From: Candidatus Neomicrothrix sp. UBA2110
GTDB taxonomy: Bacteria; Actinomycetota; Acidimicrobiia; Acidimicrobiales; Poriferisodalaceae
NCBI GenBank assembly: GCA_002331465.1
Contig: DCYM01000113.1
Location: 1-12,347 of the forward strand
DNA: 12,347 nt
Direction of reading: 5' to 3'
The notes under the pieces were generated by a model. It saw only the letters and a program-made list of their open reading frames with translations. It had not been told where the DNA came from and made no database searches. Both the position numbers and the translations under genes were made by a program. Below, piece after piece: positions 6,309-12,347 of the stretch (position 1 is its first letter; each line of letters starts with the position of its first letter).

Positions 6309-7765
6309 GCACGAAGGCCGGGCTGCTCCACGAGTCCCAACGCCTCGGGACCCAAATTAATCGAGTGCTCCGACCCGCAAGTTGGTCAGAAGCGATTGAA
6401 CTGAGCGACTCGTTCCCAGAAGCAGTTCCGGTTGCGGGTGCGACCGACCTCCTGCTTGACCTCGCGCGACAGCCAACAGATGCTGAAGCTTCGGGTATCA
6501 CCCTCCTAGATCTTTGGGGGCTAGCGGAGTGTTCTCAAATCAACGTCGGGAATAGCGATGTAGTAGTTGGTTGCGGGGTGACTCACAACCAAATCATCCA
6601 GGAAGTGGGTCTCGACCCGGCACTCGATCTCCTTCGCTTGGCATGCCTGGAAATCGGATCTCCTCAACTCCGCAACCGAGCGACGGTTGTTGGCAATATC
6701 GTGACCGCGAGTCCGGCGAACGACACAATCTCAGCCCTGGTAGCTCTCAACGCCGTGGTCATCATCGACTCCCTAACTGGTGAGCGCGAGGTTCCGATTA
6801 GGAAGTTCTTTAAAGGCTTTCGGAATACTGCACTGCGGCGATCAGAATTAGTGCGTGCTATCAGAATTCCCAAGTGGGGTCTGAACACAATTGGGACATG
6901 GCTAAAAATTGGAAACCGATCTGCGCAGGCGATATCGGTCGTCCACGCAGGCCTCGTTCTTGAACTGAATGAGGCGACGTCGGCTGTCACCACAGCTGAT
7001 GTGGCGATCGGTAGCGTCAGCGAAACAATCGGCGTATCCGCAGCCCTCAGCGAATATCTCATTGGTAAGCCGTTGAACGCGGAGACTGCAGCAGCTGCGG
7101 CTCATATAGCTGCAAGAGAGATACAACCGATCGATGATATCCGCGGTACGGCTGCCTATCGCCGCTCCGTCACAGAAACTGCCGTGCGTCGAGCACTATT
7201 GAGTTTGTTTGACACCTCCGCTTCCGAATTGCGAACAACTCCGCTACTCGGTTGGATGGTTGGCCGCTCCGAGCCCCCACGATTGGATCTTTCGTCTCAA
7301 ACAGAAGTCTCCTGCAAGGTCAACGAATCTCGGGTCTCTGCTTCAATCGGTGCCGCCCAAACGCTCCTTGAATGGCTCCGAACGAACGTAGGTACAGGGA
7401 CCAAGGAGGGTTGCGCCGAAGGTGAGTGCGGTGCCTGCACCGTCACACTTAACGGCGCAGCGGTAACGAGCTGCCTAGTGCCAACAGCGCAGGCCGATGG
7501 AGCTTCCATCGTTACTGTCGAAGGCCTTAGCTCGGAGGAAGAACTTCACCCGGTACAGCAGCGATTTCTCGACGAATTTGCAGTCCAATGCGGATTTTGC
7601 ACCCCAGGTTTCCTTGTCGCAGCAAAAGCGCTCAACGACGAAATCAAATCCCCAAGTGAAGACGAGATTAGAGCAGGGCTCGCGGGGAATTTGTGTCGCT
7701 GCACCGGCTACTACTCAATAGTTGAGGCGTTAACGCGATCGTTGCCTAGCGATGGAAGCTACTGA
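6305..7765 (+). CDS. Xanthine dehydrogenase-family FAD / [2Fe-2S] fusion subunit
   Basis: A 486-residue fusion. The N-terminal FAD domain (about 20-300) shows VAGATDLLLDL (43-53), the AGGTDL-like flavin loop, and IGSPQLRNRATVVGN (about 116-131), the second flavin-contact segment. The C-terminal part (about 315-480) carries both [2Fe-2S] clusters: C370, C375, C378 and C390 (plant-ferredoxin type), then C429, C432, C464 and C466 (the helical domain, QCGFC and CRC). It would pass electrons from the molybdenum subunit to FAD and on to NAD+ or another acceptor. The domain order is FAD then FeS, the reverse of the FeS-FAD order of eukaryotic xanthine dehydrogenase and of many bacterial small subunits. 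GTG 6305 has no Shine-Dalgarno sequence but overlaps the mini-ORF stop; GTG 6365, just before LRPASW, is an alternative. The stop shares one base with the start of the molybdenum subunit. Confidence 0.9.
   Translation: MSTKAGLLHESQRLGTQINRVLRPASWSEAIELSDSFPEAVPVAGATDLLLDLARQPTDAEASGITLLDLWGLAECSQINVGNSDVVVGCGVTHNQIIQEVGLDPALDLLRLACLEIGSPQLRNRATVVGNIVTASPANDTISALVALNAVVIIDSLTGEREVPIRKFFKGFRNTALRRSELVRAIRIPKWGLNTIGTWLKIGNRSAQAISVVHAGLVLELNEATSAVTTADVAIGSVSETIGVSAALSEYLIGKPLNAETAAAAAHIAAREIQPIDDIRGTAAYRRSVTETAVRRALLSLFDTSASELRTTPLLGWMVGRSEPPRLDLSSQTEVSCKVNESRVSASIGAAQTLLEWLRTNVGTGTKEGCAEGECGACTVTLNGAAVTSCLVPTAQADGASIVTVEGLSSEEELHPVQQRFLDEFAVQCGFCTPGFLVAAKALNDEIKSPSEDEIRAGLAGNLCRCTGYYSIVEALTRSLPSDGSY
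7754..7758 (+). promoter_or_regulatory. Shine-Dalgarno sequence (GGAAG) of the molybdenum subunit gene
   Basis: GGAAG lies six bases before ATG 7765, inside the end of the FAD/FeS gene, and fixes the start at the TGATG junction. Confidence 0.5.
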
Positions 7766-10002
7766 TGACAGTTGGAGCAATTCCTCCGCGAGTTGATGCT
7801 GTCGACAAAGTGACTGGTTTGGCAACATACCCAGCCGATCTCGTTCCAAAAAACGCTCTGCACGCTGTTGTTGTTTTCACAAATCAGCCTCACGCTCGCC
7901 TAGTCAAGCTCGATCTGGCTGAAACGCTGGCCGCACCAGGTGTCGTGACGGTAGTAACCGCTGCTGATGTTCCAGTAAATGAATATGGCCTCACGCTATT
8001 CGACCAGCCGGTATTCATCGGATTGGACGACACCGGCCGTAGCTCGGTTCCTTGCAACGTAAGCCGTTGGGAAGCCGACCATCTTGTCGTCGTCGTAGCG
8101 GAGAGTCTCATTGAGGCTCGCCAAGCGTCAGCCCTCATCAGAACTGAGTGGGAACAACTCCCGATGGCGAGCGACGTCGTCGCTGCACGTACCGATGAAA
8201 TCCTCGTGCATCCTGGCTCAACAAGTAACACCTACCACGAGTTAAAGATTCGCAAAGGAGATATCGAAAAAGGGATAGCGGCGGCTGACGTAATTATCGA
8301 AGGTACTTACGAACTCCCACATCAAGAACACGCGTATTTGCAAGTGGAAGCTGCCACCGCCTGGGTTGATGATGAAGGACTAGTAACCGTTGAGACAGGA
8401 GGTCAATGGATCCACGAAGACCGAGAGCAAATTGCGCATGCTCTGGATATTGACCCAGAAGAAGTGCGTGTGCGATATGCCTCAATTGGTGGTGCTTTTG
8501 GTGGCAAGGAAGACATGAGTTTGCAAATCGTTATGGCGGTAACGGCTCGCAAACTCGCGAAATCAGGCAACAAACGGTCCGTGCATTGCGGTTGGTCTCG
8601 CGAAGAATCGATTGTCGGTCACCACAAACGTCACCGTGCAACAGTGCACGCCCGTCTAGGGGCCACCACCCAAGGCATTATCACCGCAGTCGAAGCCGAC
8701 GTTTGGCTTGACGCAGGCGCATACAACTACACCTCGAACAAGGTGCTCGGGAATCTTCATCTGTCAGTAGCTGGCGCATACGAGGTACCAAATGCTCGTA
8801 TCGACAGCAAAGCCATCTACACCCATAGCGTTCCAGGTGGAGCTTTTCGTGGGTTTGGCGGTCCGCAAGGCGCTTTCGTTGCTGAGTCGCAAATGAACAA
8901 GCTTGCCGAGGCGCTAGGAATCGACCCACTAGAGCTGCGTCGTCAAAACGCCCTCACCGATGTCTCTGCAGGCATCACCCAAGCAGGTCTTCCCGAAGGC
9001 GTAGGGGTAGTGCGTGTTATCGACGCATGTGCTGAACGGGCACCGACATCTGAAGAACCAGCCTCCGGCAAGCCCTTTCGCCCTATCGCTTCCTTACCAG
9101 CCGAAATGGGTCAGTTGAGGCAAGGTCGCGGCTACGCGGTCGGGATGAAGAACGTCGGCTTCAGTTTTGGGTTTCCAGAAGCTTGTGAAGCAGATGTCAT
9201 ATTTCACGGCGAGCCGGAGGATGAACGTCCCATTCGAGTCGAACTGTTACATAGCGCCGCTGAGGTTGGCCAAGGAGTCCACACCGCCCTCATTCAAATG
9301 GTCGCCGATGCTGCAAACGTCGACAGCAAACAGATCGAAGCGACTTTCAGTGACACGGCAACGGGCGGTGATTCAGGATCAGCATCAGCGTCGCGCCTGA
9401 CGTTCATGGCAGGGAATTCGATTCTGGGCGCCGTCGAAGAGGCCGAAAAAACCTGGGCCGATGGTGATCGGCCAGCTATTGGACACTTCTGCTACAAGCC
9501 ACCATCGACTGAAGCATTGGACCCCCAAACGGGTGTCGGCCAACCAAACTTTTGTTACGGATATATGGCGCAAGCAGTAGAGCTCACGGTCGATATTGGA
9601 ACAGGACATGTGCGGGTCGATCGGGTTCTCTCAGTCCATGACGTCGGCAAAGCAATCCATCCGCGGATGCTCATCGGTCAGATTGAAGGAGCCATCGCCC
9701 AAGCACATGGCTACGTGCTTAGTGAGCAGTTGGTTGTCGAAGAAGGCAGAATTCGAAATCCGCGATTGTCTCAATACCTGATCCCCGGTATTGGCGATGT
9801 GCCGGTGAAAATAGATTGCGTGATTCTTGAAACCCCTGACCTGGTGGGCCCATGGGGAGCGAGGGGAATCGCTGAAATGCCATTTATTACCTACGCCCCG
9901 GCGATTACTGCCGCCATCCACGATGCCACTGGCGTGTGGATCAACACATTTCCACTCACACCGTCAGTCCTACTTGGACATTTGGCTTCAGCAAATCTCT
10001 GA
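7765..10002 (+). CDS. Xanthine dehydrogenase-family molybdopterin-binding catalytic subunit
   Basis: A 745-residue protein, close to the length of E. coli XdhA (about 750). It has the aldehyde oxidase / xanthine dehydrogenase hammerhead domain (about 1-125) followed by the molybdopterin-binding domains. Visible motifs are GGAFGGKED (242-250), GGAFRGFGGPQ (358-368), AEVGQGVHTALIQ (near 500), VHDVGKAIHPRMLIGQIEGA (near 630), and GIAEMP with the catalytic glutamate E704, where GVGE or GIGE is more usual. With the preceding FAD/FeS subunit it would form a cytoplasmic molybdenum hydroxylase, most simply hypoxanthine/xanthine to urate given the purine neighbours; another N-heterocycle is possible. 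No XdhC-type maturation gene is present. The stop lies 6 bp from the stop of the convergent amidohydrolase gene, with no room for a separate terminator. Confidence 0.9.
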   Translation: MTVGAIPPRVDAVDKVTGLATYPADLVPKNALHAVVVFTNQPHARLVKLDLAETLAAPGVVTVVTAADVPVNEYGLTLFDQPVFIGLDDTGRSSVPCNVSRWEADHLVVVVAESLIEARQASALIRTEWEQLPMASDVVAARTDEILVHPGSTSNTYHELKIRKGDIEKGIAAADVIIEGTYELPHQEHAYLQVEAATAWVDDEGLVTVETGGQWIHEDREQIAHALDIDPEEVRVRYASIGGAFGGKEDMSLQIVMAVTARKLAKSGNKRSVHCGWSREESIVGHHKRHRATVHARLGATTQGIITAVEADVWLDAGAYNYTSNKVLGNLHLSVAGAYEVPNARIDSKAIYTHSVPGGAFRGFGGPQGAFVAESQMNKLAEALGIDPLELRRQNALTDVSAGITQAGLPEGVGVVRVIDACAERAPTSEEPASGKPFRPIASLPAEMGQLRQGRGYAVGMKNVGFSFGFPEACEADVIFHGEPEDERPIRVELLHSAAEVGQGVHTALIQMVADAANVDSKQIEATFSDTATGGDSGSASASRLTFMAGNSILGAVEEAEKTWADGDRPAIGHFCYKPPSTEALDPQTGVGQPNFCYGYMAQAVELTVDIGTGHVRVDRVLSVHDVGKAIHPRMLIGQIEGAIAQAHGYVLSEQLVVEEGRIRNPRLSQYLIPGIGDVPVKIDCVILETPDLVGPWGARGIAEMPFITYAPAITAAIHDATGVWINTFPLTPSVLLGHLASANL

Positions 10003-10008
10003 ACCGAA

Positions 10009-11061
10009 CTAGGAGATGGTTTCAAGCGCGGAGAACAACCGCTTTGCCTGTTCAGCGGCTTTGGCACGTATTTCGCCAGCGTCAACTCGGGTTGCTACTC
10101 CGTCACTAACAACAACTTCCCCAGCAATTTGGACCGAGACTGGATGAATACTGGTGTGATACGCGAGGCGCCACGGATCAATTGGCTCATCTGACCAGAC
10201 AACTCGGTCATCGATGGCTTCGGGCACAAGTTGGTAGCCGCCTTCTAACCATTCCCAAACCAACTCTGGAGTGATCGTTACGTCGCACTCGCGTGCACGC
10301 GCATACGCGACTCGGAATTCGTCAAGCATGGCAGCGCCAATACCATCTGTTCCTAACGCGACGGGAAGCCCGAGCCTCTGAGGCGCGGCGTAGCCGACCG
10401 AGTTATTCATATTGGAGCGTGGGTTGTGCACTAAATGTCCTGTCAACTCGTGGTCGTCGGGGAGATGCACGCCATGGACAAGAAGCCAACTGTCCTGGCT
10501 CAGTCCTCGGAGACGATTCACCGCGTCAATGTCGTCTACACCTTCAGCTACATGAATGTGAACTCCCACACCATGTTGTTTGGCTAATTCGGCAGCAGCT
10601 AGAAGCGTGTCCTGCTCACAGGTGAAGGCTGCATGGATACCGACCATGCCCTGTCCTCCTTGAGCCAAGAACCGTAAATTTTCTTCCAGCCCGCGCGTCG
10701 CGCCGTCCGGCCCGTGTCGATCGGTCACACCGTAAGAACAGTTGACGCGGATACCGACTTCCGCGCATGCGTTCGCAATCACGTCCAAGGAGCCTTCGAT
10801 CGCGTTGGGCGACTCGTGGTGATCAAATATCGCGGTGGTACCTGATTCAATCGCCTCGAGCGCTCCTAATTTCGCTGACCATTCCAACATTTCGAGATCC
10901 AACGCGCGATCTAATCGCCACCAGACAAGCTCCAAAATTTCGCGAAAGGTGTGTGGTGTGCGGGGAGGTGCTGGCATACCGCGTGCCAGGGCGCTGTAGA
11001 GGTGGTGGTGGGCGCAGACGAGTCCACTGGTCTCGTTGAGTTCAAGGTTTCTTAAGTCCAC
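10009..11061 (-). CDS. ssnA: SsnA-like amidohydrolase with short N-terminus
   Basis: A 350-residue amidohydrolase that follows E. coli SsnA closely through the barrel: LVCAHHHLYSALARGM, LVWWRLDRAL, SGTTAIFDHHESPNAIEGS, VHNPRSNMNNSVGY and LGTDGIG. Metal ligands H18, H20, H170, H186 and D229 are present. A hydrolytic deamination or ring opening in purine or related breakdown is likely; to my knowledge the SsnA reaction is not firmly settled. It lacks about 44 residues before the HxH motif and about 20 near the C-terminus compared with E. coli SsnA (442, from memory), so the small beta-sandwich domain is reduced. GTG 11061, overlapping the upstream stop by 10 bp, is chosen; GTG 11115 would only add residues read out of frame through a conserved XDH end. 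No good Shine-Dalgarno sequence is seen, so translation is probably coupled to the XdhD-like gene, as part of an ssnA/xdhD-type unit. Confidence 0.82.
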   Translation of the reverse strand: MDLRNLELNETSGLVCAHHHLYSALARGMPAPPRTPHTFREILELVWWRLDRALDLEMLEWSAKLGALEAIESGTTAIFDHHESPNAIEGSLDVIANACAEVGIRVNCSYGVTDRHGPDGATRGLEENLRFLAQGGQGMVGIHAAFTCEQDTLLAAAELAKQHGVGVHIHVAEGVDDIDAVNRLRGLSQDSWLLVHGVHLPDDHELTGHLVHNPRSNMNNSVGYAAPQRLGLPVALGTDGIGAAMLDEFRVAYARARECDVTITPELVWEWLEGGYQLVPEAIDDRVVWSDEPIDPWRLAYHTSIHPVSVQIAGEVVVSDGVATRVDAGEIRAKAAEQAKRLFSALETIS

Positions 11062-12347
11062 GCGTCGGCTCGTTCGCGGTTGGCTGGATTCCGGATCGGT
11101 AGTTCGGTAGGCCACGGTTCCCCGTTCGCTCGAATAGCAGCTGCTACTGCTCCAGCGGTTGGGACAAGACCGATTTCACCGACTCCCTTGATTCCGTATG
11201 GTGCACCTGGTTGAGGGGATTCAACAATGATTACTTCAACGGGTGGCATGTCCTTTGGTCGGATGATGTCCAGGCTGCGAAGTGTTGTGTTTGTCGGACG
11301 CCCCGAGGAGTCTGTTGGGAATCCTTCGAAAAGCGCGTACCCCAGGCCCATGTGCACCGCTCCCTCGATCTGCCCTTCGCACAACAATGGGTTGACGGCT
11401 CGACCCACATCATGAGCTGCGACGACTTGCTGGACGTCGCCACTCTCGGGATCGAGAATCACAAGTTGAGCGGCATACCCAAAGGTCGAATGAATTACAG
11501 GGTGTTCGAGACCTTCGCCTAGGGAATTTGTCCAATTCACTCGATAACTGCCCTCGTAGTCGATACCGACTTGGCAATCATCGAGGAGCGCAATACGACA
11601 CGCGTCTTGGACTGCCCCGGCGCCCATGAGTGTTCCTCGGCTTCCCGTGGTCTGACCGGCTCCCAATTCTCGGGTCGAATCGACGATAACTTCGATTTGC
11701 TCTGCCCCGACTCCTAATTCTTCGACAGCGACTTGAAGGGCAACGTTGTGGACACCTTGACCCATTTCTGTCCAGCAGTGCCGAACTTCTACAATTCCGT
11801 CTTCGCGGAATCGCACCACTGCCTTAGCAAGCTCATCGAAGCCGTTTCCGAGCCCCGAGTTCTTCAACCCAAGGCCGACTCCTACCGGCAGTCCTGACTT
11901 CACAGCCGCGTCATACGGCTGTTTGACAGCGTCGAGACAGGCCCGCGCACCGAGGCAACCATCATCCATGATTTGGCCTGGACCCCAAACATCTCCCGGA
12001 TCTACGACGTTGCGCGATCTGATTTCCCATCCGTCGATGCCGACCTTTTCGGCTAGGCGGTCCATTATTCCTTCCATTGCGAACTGCGCCTGGTTGGCGC
12101 CAAACCCTCGGAATGCTCCACACACAGGGTTGTTAGTTCGTACCGCTACAGCTTCGACGTCCACGGCGTCGAGGACATAGGGGCCCGTCGCATGGCCAGC
12201 AGAGCGTTCCAAGACCTTCATACCGACAGACGCGTATGGTCCCGAGTCTCCAAGCATCCGCACCCGGGCAGCAGTCAACTTGCCGTCTGAGTCGCATCCG
12301 GCTTCATAGGTCATGCGAATCGGATGTCGCTTTGGATGCATCAACAA
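11052..12347 (-). CDS. XdhD / selenium-dependent XDH-like molybdopterin-binding protein, 5' part missing
   Basis: The last 431 residues of a molybdenum hydroxylase; the frame is open to the right edge, so the true start, any FeS domain and the N-terminal half lie outside. Motifs in fragment numbering are NNPVCGAFRGFGANQ (72-86), EMGQGVHNVALQVAVEE (194-210), GQTTGSRGTL (231-240), AHDVGRAVNPLLCEGQIEGA (311-330) and IKGVGEIGLVPTAGA (386-400), with catalytic glutamate E391. This wording is closer to E. coli XdhD and the selenium-dependent xanthine dehydrogenases of clostridia than to the XDH encoded at 7765. 'Selenium-dependent' refers to a labile Se ligand in characterised relatives and cannot be read from the gene; no in-frame TGA is present in the part seen. 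With the SsnA-like gene downstream (10-bp overlap) it recalls the E. coli ssnA...xdhD cluster. A purine or related heterocycle is the expected substrate. Confidence 0.88.
   Translation of the reverse strand: MLMHPKRHPIRMTYEAGCDSDGKLTAARVRMLGDSGPYASVGMKVLERSAGHATGPYVLDAVDVEAVAVRTNNPVCGAFRGFGANQAQFAMEGIMDRLAEKVGIDGWEIRSRNVVDPGDVWGPGQIMDDGCLGARACLDAVKQPYDAAVKSGLPVGVGLGLKNSGLGNGFDELAKAVVRFREDGIVEVRHCWTEMGQGVHNVALQVAVEELGVGAEQIEVIVDSTRELGAGQTTGSRGTLMGAGAVQDACRIALLDDCQVGIDYEGSYRVNWTNSLGEGLEHPVIHSTFGYAAQLVILDPESGDVQQVVAAHDVGRAVNPLLCEGQIEGAVHMGLGYALFEGFPTDSSGRPTNTTLRSLDIIRPKDMPPVEVIIVESPQPGAPYGIKGVGEIGLVPTAGAVAAAIRANGEPWPTELPIRNPANRERADAWT

Noticed and set aside
11062..11115. GTG 11115 as the start of the SsnA-like gene
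   Set aside because: The added residues are read out of frame through the conserved C-terminus of the XdhD-like protein and do not resemble the missing SsnA N-terminus.

Overview
The window is a bacterial accessory-metabolism locus of about 12.3 kb, packed with protein-coding genes and with no RNA genes, insertion sequences or CRISPR. Composition is moderate (roughly mid-50s % GC by eye). The standard code, GTG starts and several genes that seem to lack a Shine-Dalgarno leader suggest a moderate-GC actinobacterium or a relative. That assignment is an inference from style and gene content, not from a marker gene.

Layout. Positions 1-1443 (minus) hold the first 481 codons of a membrane protein that continues past the left edge: a winged-helix-like N-terminus, a basic linker, one membrane segment, Ig-like domains and the start of a PF13200-type putative glycoside hydrolase. 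A divergent 88-bp spacer leads to a purine-type phosphoribosyltransferase gene (1532-2038, plus). Convergent to it is an 8-oxoguanine deaminase-type amidohydrolase (2166-3542, minus). The 72-bp spacer between this gene and the next operon holds a 19-bp near-palindrome, a GACTCAT direct repeat and a promoter-like pair. The plus-strand operon 3615-10002 has five tightly joined reading frames: two fold-type II PLP enzymes (overlapping by 32 bp), a 29-codon ORF linked by 4-bp overlaps on both sides, a fused FAD/[2Fe-2S] subunit of a xanthine dehydrogenase-family enzyme, and its molybdopterin-binding subunit. Only 6 bp later a convergent minus-strand pair begins: an SsnA-like amidohydrolase with a short N-terminus (10009-11061), and upstream of it the C-terminal part of a second, XdhD / selenium-dependent-XDH-like molybdenum hydroxylase that runs off the right edge (11052-12347).

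How it may work together. The two amidohydrolases would deaminate purine-type rings, the two molybdenum hydroxylases would hydroxylate purine-type rings, and the phosphoribosyltransferase could return free bases to nucleotides. In E. coli, ssnA and xdhD lie in a cluster with ygeX, a PLP-dependent diaminopropionate ammonia-lyase. The two PLP enzymes here are not close copies of YgeX, but they hold a comparable position, so they are candidates for late carbon-nitrogen bond cleavage in purine or modified-purine breakdown. The enzymes that would open the ring (uricase, allantoinase, YgeY/HyuA-type hydrolases) are not in the window, so the route and end product are open. The most novel items are the tandem PLP enzymes inside a purine cluster, the wHTH-membrane-hydrolase fusion, the bridging mini-ORF, and a repeated TANCTT box just upstream of three start codons.
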